From contig CAJMON010000007.1 in assembly GCA_905214955.1 (NCBI GenBank), forward strand, positions 1 through 61,816: a DNA stretch of 61,816 bases, given 5' to 3'. The stretch comes from an uncultured bacterium. GTDB lineage: Bacteria > Bacillota > Clostridia > Lachnospirales > Lachnospiraceae. The notes under the pieces were generated by a model that worked only from the letters and a program-made list of their open reading frames with translations, was not told the DNA's origin and searched no databases. Below, piece after piece: positions 36,315 through 44,070 of this stretch; positions within the stretch are counted from its first letter, which is position 1, and every line of letters begins with the position of its first letter. A program made the position numbers and the translations under genes.

Positions 36315-36372
36315 AAAAAAGAACTGGGATTTCCTCCGGAGCATTTCTCCGGAAGCATCCCAGCTCTTTTTT
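36315..36372. terminator. Bidirectional terminator between convergent genes
   Basis: Arms built from AAAAAAGA, CTGGGAT and CCGGAG pair with CTCCGG, ATCCCAG and TCTTTTTT, giving a long hairpin with an A run on one side and a T run on the other. It serves the NlpC/P60 gene (plus strand) and the membrane protein gene at 36387 (minus strand). Confidence 0.88.
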
Positions 36373-36386
36373 GTTTTTATCTTTTG

Positions 36387-38102
36387 TCATTTCTTTACGT
36401 GATTGAAATAGTAAGTTTTGTTCTCCCACAGGAAAGACGTAATATTCTCATTCACCGAATATCCCTCGTCGAAATTCTCCGGCGTTCTGGTCACAATGTA
36501 GAACTCATCCGGTTTCTTTTTATCCTCTGTATCCTGGAATTTGTAGAACTTCACCTGATCGTTTACAAACATTTCCACGTTCCGGCGCATAAAAGTAAAT
36601 TCCGGAATTGGATCGGTGTACACCTTCATCACCTTGTCTTCTCTTGGAAGATCTGCCAGCTCCAGGGCTGCCATCATGTCATAAACTTCATTGCAGCGGA
36701 TCTCCTCATTGTGCTGGTTCATCTCATCCAGTTTACCAAGGTAGGTATATCCAGCGTATCCTTCAAATACCAGAGCCACTGCCGTCAGCAGTGCCGGAAG
36801 CCGTTTCACCATCTTGGACGTCTGTTTTCCAAACTCCGCAGCCATCTGCCCGATCCACATCACCACTGTATAGCCAATGAGCACTGCCTGGCCAATCAGC
36901 AGAACCTTCTGTCCATCCACTGCCTCATAGTATTCCACTTCTGCTGTGAGATACTGGCCTACATTCACATGCAGCGCATAGGCAAACAGTCCTGCAGGAA
37001 TCACAAACATCACAACGAACTGTGTCCACTTTCTTTTGAAGGTAATCTTCTTTGCAAAGACAGCCACCATGGCCAGAAGAATCAGCAGTGCCGGAAGATA
37101 CATGAGATACCGTCCTTTTAATTTCACAAACTCTGGATAATTGTAATAGGCTCTCCAGGAATGTCGGCTTACCGCCACCAGAAGAGCTCCCGCAAATCCA
37201 TAGCAGGTCAGCAGCAGCCGATTGTAAGGTCCAAACAGACGCTTCCATTCAAATCCCCGCAGAGCTTTCAGAGCAAATCCGATACAAGGCGCACTGCCCA
37301 GCACGATATAGCTTACATACAGCATACAGGACTGTGCCAGACGGGGCATGGTCAGCTGCTCCGGATTTGTTTTGGATGCAATGGAGAAGCCCAGAGCATT
37401 TTTGATAGTCAGGCCTTCCCGCACGCACATAATCAGCCATGGGGAATAGGTAAGCCCCATCACGCCTACAATAAGAAAACCTCTCAGGAAAATCACCGGA
37501 ATCTTCTCTTTTTCATCCAGCTGTTTTACAAACCACACCAGGGCAAACACCGGAATGGTCACCAGGGTCACATGTCTGGTCAGATAACAGGCTCCAATAA
37601 GAAATCCCAGGAGTACATCTGCCCCAATCTTGTGCCTCGGATGATCTTTGAGCAGTACGTAAATCGCCAGCAAAAATAGCGGGAAATACAGGTTCTCACT
37701 CATAATGCTCATGACCGTCACATAATGGAAGGGCAGGATCGCACTGAAAAATCCGCATACCGCACTTTCCTTTGGTTTCAGATACAGTCTGGCAATGGCG
37801 TACATCAGCACCGGCACAAAGGAAGAATACACAGCGTTTAACACCTTAATCGCGGTGTAAAAATGGCTTCCCATAAGGAATGCCGGTATCAGGGCCAGGG
37901 GATACGCCAGGGGATACTGGGTGCTGTGATAGCTTCCCTTCTCCAGAAGGCTTCTGGCAAACCGTACATACCGGAACTCATCCGAAATCACCGGCATACT
38001 CCGGTTGTCAATGATAAATACCAGTTTAAACAGCAGCAGGCCTGCATACAAAAGAAATGGAATCCAGAAATCAGGCCGTTCCTGGAACTTAATCTTTTTC
38101 AC
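36387..38102 (-). CDS. Multi-pass membrane protein, GT-C glycosyltransferase-like (PMT/ArnT type)
   Basis: This 571-residue protein has about 11 predicted helices through residue 450 and a soluble C-terminal tail of about 120 residues. The first extracytoplasmic loop carries acidic residues in ISDEFRYVRFARSLLEKGSY, as in GT-C enzymes that use lipid-linked sugars. HSTQYPLAYPLALIPAFLMG and GACYLTRHVTLVTIP fit the same family. The start is GTG after AGAGGTGG. It likely transfers a sugar from a polyprenyl carrier to a surface polymer or protein; acceptor unknown. It stands alone between surface-protein genes. Confidence 0.72.
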   Translation of the reverse strand: MKKIKFQERPDFWIPFLLYAGLLLFKLVFIIDNRSMPVISDEFRYVRFARSLLEKGSYHSTQYPLAYPLALIPAFLMGSHFYTAIKVLNAVYSSFVPVLMYAIARLYLKPKESAVCGFFSAILPFHYVTVMSIMSENLYFPLFLLAIYVLLKDHPRHKIGADVLLGFLIGACYLTRHVTLVTIPVFALVWFVKQLDEKEKIPVIFLRGFLIVGVMGLTYSPWLIMCVREGLTIKNALGFSIASKTNPEQLTMPRLAQSCMLYVSYIVLGSAPCIGFALKALRGFEWKRLFGPYNRLLLTCYGFAGALLVAVSRHSWRAYYNYPEFVKLKGRYLMYLPALLILLAMVAVFAKKITFKRKWTQFVVMFVIPAGLFAYALHVNVGQYLTAEVEYYEAVDGQKVLLIGQAVLIGYTVVMWIGQMAAEFGKQTSKMVKRLPALLTAVALVFEGYAGYTYLGKLDEMNQHNEEIRCNEVYDMMAALELADLPREDKVMKVYTDPIPEFTFMRRNVEMFVNDQVKFYKFQDTEDKKKPDEFYIVTRTPENFDEGYSVNENITSFLWENKTYYFNHVKK

Positions 38103-38204
38103 TTTCTTACCACCTCTGTTTTCATTTTACTTTGTTTTTTACGTTTTTCTGCAGTCTAATCCGTACCAAGTTTATCATATTTTTTCTGCCCCCGCAACTA
38201 TGAG

Positions 38205-38382
38205 AAACACGCTTTGCGAGTTTCTCAAATTGTCGCGGCATCTATGTTTCACTTCGGTCGGTGCCAAACAAGCGCCACTGGCGCTTAGCACCGCCAAGGT
38301 CTCGTGCAAGCACGGACTTTGGCTCGTTGCTTTGCGTAAATGCAGAAAGACCCGCTTTCCGGAATTTCTCACGGAAAACGGG
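38205..38382 (-). repeat. Structured intergenic repeat, copy D
   Basis: Read on the minus strand, a nested hairpin at 38323-38293 (stems GCCAA/TTGGC and GTC/GAC, tip GTGC-TT-GCAC) directly abuts the AGT-loop hairpin at 38292-38260. There, outer arms GGTGCT/GGCACC enclose inner arms AAGCGCC and GGCGCTT, then GTTT precedes the closing arm, and GACCGAAG follows. At the plus-strand start of this region, GAGAAAC and GTTTCTC form another hairpin. It lies in the 302-base gap between two minus-strand genes. Confidence 0.87.
38351..38382 (-). terminator. Hairpin after the secreted PPC/Ig-like gene
   Basis: Arms CCCGTTTTCCG and CGGAAAGCGGG (minus strand) enclose about ten bases and run into TCTTTCT. 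The T run is weak. The sequence adjoins repeat copy D. Confidence 0.5.
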
Positions 38383-38404
38383 CCTTCGAAGCAAAACGCT
38401 GTCT

Positions 38405-40072
38405 TTACTTAAATGTGATCTTCACCGGCTTGGAAGCTTTTCCATAGTATGTCCGGTTCCGATAGGTATAAAAAGTCTGGATCTTGAAGAAATATCTGTT
38501 TCCTTTCTGTCCGCGGACCTTTGCAGAAGTTCCTGCCAGATTGGAAGTGTCATAAGACCAGGTGTAATAATAGCCGTTCTTGCTGCTGGAATACAGCAGG
38601 CGGTATCCCTTCACACCAGGCACTTTCTTCCAGCGGATCCGCTTGGTCACATAGGTGGTTCCCCAGCTCACTTCCTGGCTGATCTTGGTATTGCCGGTGA
38701 TCTTGCTCGTTCCCGGAAGAGTGGTGGTCATAATGCTCTTTACCGGTCCCTGGATATTTCCTTTCTTCATATAAGGAATGATCCCGATCTTGTACTCTGT
38801 TCTGGGCTTTAAGCCAGTCACTGTCACATAGTTCTTTTTAACTGTTTTTACAACTTCATAATTCTTTGTCTTCTTATTATAAATGGCCACCTTGTAGCCG
38901 TATACCTCACCATTGGTGTTCCATTTCAGCTTAATAGAATTTGCAGAAGATTCATCCTCTTCCATCCAGATGCTGCCTACTTTTTTCGGGGTAACAGTCA
39001 CTTTGCAGCTTCCCTTGGCACCGCCGCCATCCACAGAAGATGCGGTAATCACAGCAGTACCTGCTTTTCTGGTATAGACTTTGCCGTTTTCATTGACCGT
39101 TGCAACGTTTTCATTACTGGATGTCCACACCAGAGACTTGTTGTAGGCATTTTTCGGAAGAATGGATGCCTTTAAGGTAAAGGACTTATCTACCTCCACT
39201 TTCTTGGATGTGCGGCTCAGCTTGATACTGCTGACGCGGGCATTGGAAACGCTGATACTGTAATTTCCACTATACTCTTCGCTGACCGTAATGTAATAGC
39301 TCACACCCTGTTCCAGGTACACTTCGTGGGTCTTGGTGTTGTTTCTGTATACATCATCGGAAACACTCCGGCCATTGGTGTCTTTGACAATCTCGTCTCC
39401 GTTCCACTCCCGGATGGAATAATCCAGCCAGGCATCCACTGTCGCGTTCGTGATTTTAAAACTGTGGTTTCCGGAGTTCTTTGCTGTAAAGACAAAGTAA
39501 TCGGTATCGGTATTCTGTCCCAGAGAAGCATCCATGGATGCGCTATAGGTCTGGTTCAGATTGATCCGCTGTGCGCTGGCTTTTCCATTGGGATTCTTAT
39601 CCTGACTGTATTCCAGGTGAAATTTCATATGGGTTCCCTTTGGCATATCCCAGACTTTGATGTAATAAATCGTGCTGGGTTCCATCACCGCACTATACTG
39701 GCCATTGGCGGACATATAGAACTCTTTGGTTTTTTCTCCATTCTGATAACAGTCATCTGTCCATAACTGGCTGCCATCGCTGGAACACACGGCATAATCT
39801 ACCCAGTCATATGCATCGTTGTTTTTGATGGTCACCCGCACATATCCATTGGAGCTTGCCGGTGTCAGGAACCAGAACCAGCTGGCATCACCCTGATCCA
39901 GACTTCTTTCAAAGAAATAGTCCTGATTATACTCATCCAGCCACGCCGATCCAGACATGCTTGCACTGTCTCTCAGCTGGATAGACGCTGCATCCGATAC
40001 CAGTGCCGGTGCTGCCATGCACACCAGGGCAAGCAACAGTGTCATTGTAAGATTTTTGAGCCACTTTCTCAT
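38405..40072 (-). CDS. Secreted multidomain protein: PPC-like, Ig-like and fibronectin-like modules
   Basis: This 555-residue exported protein has a signal peptide (about 1-29, ending LVSDAAS). Two beta-sandwich modules resembling bacterial pre-peptidase C-terminal domains follow (about 30-150 and 155-265, with YIKVWDMPKGTHMKFHLEYS and YYITVSEEYSGNYSISVSNA). A Big_2 Ig-like domain (about 275-355, SSNENVATVNENGKVYTRKAG) and two fibronectin-III-like modules complete it. No catalytic domain or sortase signal is visible. The ATG at 40072 is preceded by GGAG-rich sequence; the longer reading from 40108 runs through the ribosome site. Probable surface or matrix protein. Confidence 0.82.
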   Translation of the reverse strand: MRKWLKNLTMTLLLALVCMAAPALVSDAASIQLRDSASMSGSAWLDEYNQDYFFERSLDQGDASWFWFLTPASSNGYVRVTIKNNDAYDWVDYAVCSSDGSQLWTDDCYQNGEKTKEFYMSANGQYSAVMEPSTIYYIKVWDMPKGTHMKFHLEYSQDKNPNGKASAQRINLNQTYSASMDASLGQNTDTDYFVFTAKNSGNHSFKITNATVDAWLDYSIREWNGDEIVKDTNGRSVSDDVYRNNTKTHEVYLEQGVSYYITVSEEYSGNYSISVSNARVSSIKLSRTSKKVEVDKSFTLKASILPKNAYNKSLVWTSSNENVATVNENGKVYTRKAGTAVITASSVDGGGAKGSCKVTVTPKKVGSIWMEEDESSANSIKLKWNTNGEVYGYKVAIYNKKTKNYEVVKTVKKNYVTVTGLKPRTEYKIGIIPYMKKGNIQGPVKSIMTTTLPGTSKITGNTKISQEVSWGTTYVTKRIRWKKVPGVKGYRLLYSSSKNGYYYTWSYDTSNLAGTSAKVRGQKGNRYFFKIQTFYTYRNRTYYGKASKPVKITFK

Positions 40073-40149
40073 AATCTCCTCTCCTCCTCTTTCTTTCCTT
40101 TTTTGCATTTTCTCATTTTTCTGTATCGCTTGGAAATGCTGATAACAGT

Positions 40150-40178
40150 ATTATAGCATTGATTCATTTTTCAAACAA
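40150..40178 (-). promoter_or_regulatory. Promoter of the PPC/Ig-like protein gene
   Basis: On the minus strand TTGTTT (40178-40173) and TATAAT (40155-40150) are 17 bases apart, about 78 bases before the ATG. Confidence 0.6.
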
Positions 40179-40233
40179 GATAAAATGCTGGGCAAATGCA
40201 GCACCCGGCCTGCTGAAACTGCATCCTGCGCAC

Positions 40234-40266
40234 AAAAAAGACACCTGATCTTTTCAGACCAGATGC
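40234..40266 (-). terminator. Terminator of the SH3-NlpC/P60 gene
   Basis: On the minus strand CATCTGGTC and GATCAGGTG pair around TGAAAA and lead through TC into TTTTTT. Confidence 0.85.
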
Positions 40267-40297
40267 CCTTTCTATTTTTTTCAGATCATATTCGGTT

Positions 40298-41902
40298 TTA
40301 GAGGAAACTTCTTGCACATACCGGTGTCCGGTAGTTCATATTGGATACGATGATTCCTGTAGTGGAGCTGCTGGCGTGTACTACCTGGCCGCCTCCGATA
40401 TACATGGCTACATGGCTGATGCCGCTTCCGTCTGAGTAGAACAGAAGGTCACCCGGCTGTACTGCACTGACATCCACTGCGGTACCTGCACCTGCCTGAG
40501 AAGCTGCCACACGGGGAATGCTGACTCCAAAGTTTGCCAGAACTGACATGGTAAATCCGGAGCAGTCCGTTCCGTTTGTCAGGCTGGTTCCGCCGTATAC
40601 ATACGGATTGCCTACAAACTGAAGTGCATAGCTTACAACGCTGTCGCGGACGCTGCTGTAAGAGCTGTCAGATGCGGCGCTGCTGTCAGATGCGGCGCTG
40701 CTGTCTGCACTGCCGCCGTCGTAACTGGTGCCATCAGAACTGGTGTCATTCCAGCTTCCGCCATCATAGCTGGTCTGATCCTGCTGTTCCTGTGCAGCTG
40801 CATCGGCTGCCGCCTGAGCATCTGCCTGTGCCTGTGCCTGATATGCGGCGTTAGCTGCTGCCTGGTCTGCAGCTGCCTGCTGATTTAAGTATTCCTGGTA
40901 TGCAGCGTCGGCCTGCGCCTGTGCTTCCTGGCGGGCTGCCTCATCACCTGCTGCTGCGGCTGCATCGGCTGCTGCCTGGGCATCCGCCTGGGCCTGTGCC
41001 TGATATGCAGCGTTAGCTGCTGCCTGGTCTGCGGCTGCCTGCTGATTTAAGTATTCCTGGTATGCAGCGTCGGCTGCTGCCTGCTGCTGTTCCTGTTCAT
41101 AGGATTCCTGAGCACCAATGGCTTCCAGATAAGCCTGCTCTGCAGCCTTCTGTTCTGCTTCCTGCTGTGCCAGATATTCGATCCATGCCTGGTTCTCTGC
41201 TTCGCGGATGGCTTCCTGTTCTGCCAGGTAATCCAGCCATGCCTGGTTCTCTGCTTCAATCCGGGCTGCTTCTTCTTCGTTGGATTCTGCGCTGTCTAAC
41301 TGGGTCTCTGTACTGATGTAATCTTTTGATACATAACCTACCACGTCATCATCCACAGCCACCTTAACCCAGTCACCGCAGTCTTCCTGCACCTGGAGAA
41401 CATCTGCATCAGAAACCATGGTCAGAACATCTGCATCGGTACTGGCATCAGAACGTACCATCAGTCCGTCGGTATTGACGGTCGCCACTTCTTCTCCCAC
41501 CTGGGAAGCCAGCCACTCTGCATCTGCTCCCGTTGCAAAATAAGCGGAGTTTACGTATCCAGTAACGGAGCCAGACTGAATCAGATACCAGTCACCTTCC
41601 ACGCCGAGAATCGTTGCCGCACTGTAATTGTACAGTTTTCCAAGGATATTTCCTTCGGTACTGGCTGCATCACGGATGTTTACGTACTCATCACACTGTG
41701 CGATGGCAACGGTATCATATCCGCTGGCTTCTACCTGTACAACTCCTGCATCAGCTGCCGCCTGCTGCTGGCTTTCAATTTCAACACCCACACCTGCCAG
41801 CTGTGTATCCAGGGTATCTGCGAATGTCAGCATTCCATTTCCTGCCAGGGATGCAGCTACTGTCACGCAGCATGCGGTTTTTCTCCAAACTCCTTTTTTC
41901 AT
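40298..41902 (-). CDS. Secreted SH3-domain protein with Ala/Gln-rich repeats and NlpC/P60 peptidase
   Basis: This 534-residue wall hydrolase candidate has a signal peptide (about 1-29, ending LTFADT), two bacterial SH3 domains (about 60-125 and 135-200, with EYVNIRDAASTEGNILGKL and GLMVRSDASTDADVL) and a long Ala/Gln/Glu-rich linker (about 205-400). The C-terminal NlpC/P60 domain has Cys447 in DCSGF, a histidine in SHVAMYIGGG and another in VHASSS. The linker includes a 54-residue duplication seen also at DNA level. Related Blautia-group proteins are abundant surface enzymes. The WalR-like boxes upstream agree with a wall function. Confidence 0.9.
   Translation of the reverse strand: MKKGVWRKTACCVTVAASLAGNGMLTFADTLDTQLAGVGVEIESQQQAAADAGVVQVEASGYDTVAIAQCDEYVNIRDAASTEGNILGKLYNYSAATILGVEGDWYLIQSGSVTGYVNSAYFATGADAEWLASQVGEEVATVNTDGLMVRSDASTDADVLTMVSDADVLQVQEDCGDWVKVAVDDDVVGYVSKDYISTETQLDSAESNEEEAARIEAENQAWLDYLAEQEAIREAENQAWIEYLAQQEAEQKAAEQAYLEAIGAQESYEQEQQQAAADAAYQEYLNQQAAADQAAANAAYQAQAQADAQAAADAAAAAGDEAARQEAQAQADAAYQEYLNQQAAADQAAANAAYQAQAQADAQAAADAAAQEQQDQTSYDGGSWNDTSSDGTSYDGGSADSSAASDSSAASDSSYSSVRDSVVSYALQFVGNPYVYGGTSLTNGTDCSGFTMSVLANFGVSIPRVAASQAGAGTAVDVSAVQPGDLLFYSDGSGISHVAMYIGGGQVVHASSSTTGIIVSNMNYRTPVCARSFL
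40801..41074. repeat. 162-base tandem duplication inside the SH3-NlpC/P60 gene
   Basis: About 112 bases at 40801-40912 recur at 40963-41074 with only a few differences, a period of 162 bases or 54 codons. The repeats encode the Ala/Gln-rich linker, including EYLNQQAAADQAAANAAYQ in both copies. Such repeats can change copy number by slippage without breaking the frame. Confidence 0.88.
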
Positions 41903-41957
41903 ACTTCTTTATGACCTCCGTATATGCCTTTTTCCAGGCATCCTGCTTTTCTTACTT

Positions 41958-42017
41958 ATTACAAAAATGTTACATTTATTACGGATTAATCATAGCAAAA
42001 GTACCCTGATTTGTCAA
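41958..42017 (-). promoter_or_regulatory. Promoter and WalR-like box of the SH3-NlpC/P60 gene
   Basis: On the minus strand TTGACA (42017-42012) and TATGAT (41994-41989) are 17 bases apart. Downstream, TGTAAC-ATTTT-TGTAAT (41974-41958) fits TGTWAH-N5-TGTWAH and lies at about +8 to +24, the same geometry as before the gene at 34066. Confidence 0.66.
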
Positions 42018-42045
42018 CATCTATGACAGTATTTTTTTAATATTT

Positions 42046-42062
42046 TGTAACATTTATGTTAC
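42046..42062 (+). promoter_or_regulatory. Second WalR-like box, palindromic
   Basis: TGTAAC-ATTTA-TGTTAC matches the WalR direct-repeat consensus on the plus strand and is also a perfect GTAACAT-TT-ATGTTAC palindrome. It lies about 29 bases upstream of the -35 of the SH3-NlpC/P60 gene. Confidence 0.5.
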
Positions 42063-42069
42063 TATTGCA

Positions 42070-42266
42070 GTTCTTCTTTGCGAAGCATCACTTTCACAGA
42101 TGGCTGCGAATGTGGCAGTTCACAGCCATCTGTGAATTATCATACTTTTACTTTACGTTACTATTCTATCAGCAGTGAAACACCTGCTGTTTCGCTGCGT
42201 AAGAAAGTGATTCCGGTGTGAGCATCCCTCCTTTGCGAAGTAAAATTTTTAATGAGAGCTGCGAAT
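42070..42266. repeat. Second type of hairpin-rich intergenic repeat
   Basis: CACAGATGGCTG and CAGCCATCTGTG (42095-42134 region) form a strong stem; GAGCT and AGCTC near 42246-42264 form another. Both loops begin GCGAAT after a CTG or CT. CTTTGCGAAG occurs twice, near each end. No reading frame is convincing. It separates trxB from the surface-protein gene and is unrelated to copies A-F. Confidence 0.6.
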
Positions 42267-42273
42267 ATATAGC

Positions 42274-43203
42274 TCACAGGGATTTATGAATGATATATTC
42301 CGTAATAGAATTTACTGCATTGGCGCCGTCTGCAACCGCCGTCACAATCTGCCGCAGTTTTTTGGTGCGTACATCACCTGCTGCGAAAATTCCTGTAACA
42401 TTTGTTTCACAATTTTCACCTGCTTTAATGTACCCGGTCTCATCCAATTCTACTTTTCCCGCTGCCAGTCCGGAGTTCGGCAGCATTCCCACTGCAATGA
42501 AAATGCCATCCACCGAAAGTGCTTTCGTCTCTCCTGTCTTCACATTTTTCAGGCGGACAGCTTCCACCTGGTCTTCTCCACAAATCTCTTCCACCACGGT
42601 ATTCCAAACAACCTCCACGTTTTCTGCTGCAAAAAGTGCCTGCTGAAGCACTTTTGCTGCCCGCAGTTCATTTCTTCTGTGAACCAGTGTTACTTTGGCG
42701 CAGCCTCTGGCGAGAAACAGTGCATCCTCCACAGCCACGTCACCGCCTCCTGCTACCACCACATTTCTTCCTTTAAAAAAAGCGCCATCGCAGGTCGCAC
42801 AGTAGGAAACTCCCATGCCCGCAAGCTCCGTTTCTCCTGCTGCTCCCAAAGGCCGGTGTCTGGCACCTGTGGCAAGAAGAATAGTTCTTGTCTCATACGT
42901 CTCTTTTTTTGTCACAACTTTTTTCACAGGTGCTTCCATATCGGCAAGCTCCAGCACTTCAGCTGTCACAAACTTAGTACCCAGTTTGTCCGCATGTTCC
43001 CGGAATTTGCTGCCCAGCTCATAGCCGCCAATTCCCGGAAGTCCCGGATAATTGTCCACTTCATAGGTATTTACCACCTGGCCGCCGCTGATATACTCTT
43101 TCTCCAGCACCAGTGTTTTCAGTTTTGCACGCTCTGCGTAAATCGCCGCCGACAGTCCTGCCGGACCAGAGCCAATAATAATCAGATCATAAATTTCACT
43201 CAT
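42274..43203 (-). CDS. trxB: Thioredoxin-disulfide reductase
   Basis: This 309-residue NADPH-dependent flavoenzyme reduces thioredoxin. It has the FAD loop IGSGPAGLSAA near residue 10, redox pair Cys135-Cys138 in SYCATCDG, NADPH loop VAGGGDVAVEDALFLA and C-terminal FAD motif GIFAAGDVRTKKLRQI. Most relatives have GGGDSA at the NADPH loop; the V here is conservative. The ATG at 43203 follows AAGGAG by nine bases; the ATG at 43212 directly touches that site and is rejected. It is divergent from the PerR-like gene, so the two redox genes share an intergenic control region. Confidence 0.95.
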   Translation of the reverse strand: MSEIYDLIIIGSGPAGLSAAIYAERAKLKTLVLEKEYISGGQVVNTYEVDNYPGLPGIGGYELGSKFREHADKLGTKFVTAEVLELADMEAPVKKVVTKKETYETRTILLATGARHRPLGAAGETELAGMGVSYCATCDGAFFKGRNVVVAGGGDVAVEDALFLARGCAKVTLVHRRNELRAAKVLQQALFAAENVEVVWNTVVEEICGEDQVEAVRLKNVKTGETKALSVDGIFIAVGMLPNSGLAAGKVELDETGYIKAGENCETNVTGIFAAGDVRTKKLRQIVTAVADGANAVNSITEYIIHKSL

Positions 43204-43263
43204 ACGAAACATCTCCTTTCCGTATCAGTTTAACACAGACCTTTTTGAATTTATACAAAATAT

Positions 43264-43292
43264 TTGACAAAAACTGCTCTTTCTTATATTAT
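43264..43292 (+). promoter_or_regulatory. Promoter of the PerR-like gene
   Basis: TTGACA (43264-43269) and TATTAT (43287-43292) are 17 bases apart. It resembles the promoter at 13-41. A partial dyad TAACTGTTA just downstream could be an autoregulatory site, but it matches the rbr operator only loosely. The leader before the gene is about 145 bases. Confidence 0.55.
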
Positions 43293-43444
43293 ATTAGTAA
43301 CTGTTATCGTTATTAAATATTATCCTACATGCTTTGAACTCCAAAAGCTTTCCTGCCTGTACGGTAAAGTTTTTGAACCTGGTTTCTTTTTAATCCACAA
43401 TTTTTGTTCACTTCGCATAATTTTCAGGAAAGGAGTTATCCTAT

Positions 43445-43849
43445 ATGACTGCACGAAAATACAGCAAACAGCGTGAATCCATCAAACAATTTCTTATGAC
43501 CCGCACCGACCACCCAACAGCGGACACCGTTTATCTGAACATCCGCCAGGCATTTCCCAACATCAGCCTGGGAACTGTGTACCGTAATCTCAACCTTCTT
43601 TCAGAAATGGGCGAGATCATGAAAATTACCACGGACGGCGGCGCTGATCGTTTTGATGGAAATACCATGCGGCATCACCACTTTATTTGTACCTGCTGCC
43701 ACTGCGTCAGTGATCTGAATAACATGGAAAACATTGATTCCATTATGGACGCTGCCCAGAAAGCCACTTCCGGTCAGATCACCGGATACACTGCGAACTT
43801 CTACGGGCTCTGTGAAAACTGCAGAAATTCCCAGGAAAAAGGAGCTTAA
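43445..43849 (+). CDS. Fur-family peroxide-type regulator (PerR-like)
   Basis: This 134-residue regulator has an N-terminal winged helix (about 5-75, TADTVYLNIRQAFPNISLGTVYRNLNLLSEMGEI) and a C-terminal dimer domain with the regulatory metal residues in DRFDGNTMRHHHF. Two zinc CxxC pairs are seen (CTCC.C and CENC). The asparagine- and aspartate-rich DRFDGN plus HHH pattern favours PerR over Fur. It is small for the family (about 135-150 residues). The next gene is rubrerythrin with a dyad operator in its promoter, which fits peroxide control. Confidence 0.85.
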   Translation: MTARKYSKQRESIKQFLMTRTDHPTADTVYLNIRQAFPNISLGTVYRNLNLLSEMGEIMKITTDGGADRFDGNTMRHHHFICTCCHCVSDLNNMENIDSIMDAAQKATSGQITGYTANFYGLCENCRNSQEKGA

Positions 43850-43888
43850 AGGGCCCCTTAAAATTTCTCAAAAATTTTCAAAAAACTC

Positions 43889-43937
43889 TTGACGAAACAA
43901 AAGAAAAGTGATAAATTGATATCAGTAATCATTACTG
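43889..43937 (+). promoter_or_regulatory. Promoter and PerR-like operator of the rubrerythrin gene
   Basis: TTGACG (43889-43894) and TAAATT (43912-43917) are 17 bases apart. The perfect dyad CAGTAATCATTACTG (43923-43937) covers the likely start site. It resembles PerR boxes of the TTATAATnATTATAA type in spacing and core. Confidence 0.65.
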
Positions 43938-44070
43938 TTTTAAATAACAAACCACTTTCTCTTTTCTTTTTAGGGAACGGACTTATTGGTTTACAGAATT
44001 GAAAAACAGCATGAATTACAAGACAAAGCACTTAAAAAAATTTATTATATAAGAAAAGGAGATTATCATT

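Noticed and set aside
40801..41074. Regular repeats that could suggest a CRISPR array
   Set aside because: There are only two long copies with coding-frame spacing (162 bases) inside a clear gene, with no short repeats and unique spacers and no cas genes.
43293..43316. A PerR box in front of the PerR-like gene itself
   Set aside because: Only a short partial dyad (TAACTGTTA) is present; similarity to the clear rbr operator is too weak to annotate as a separate site.
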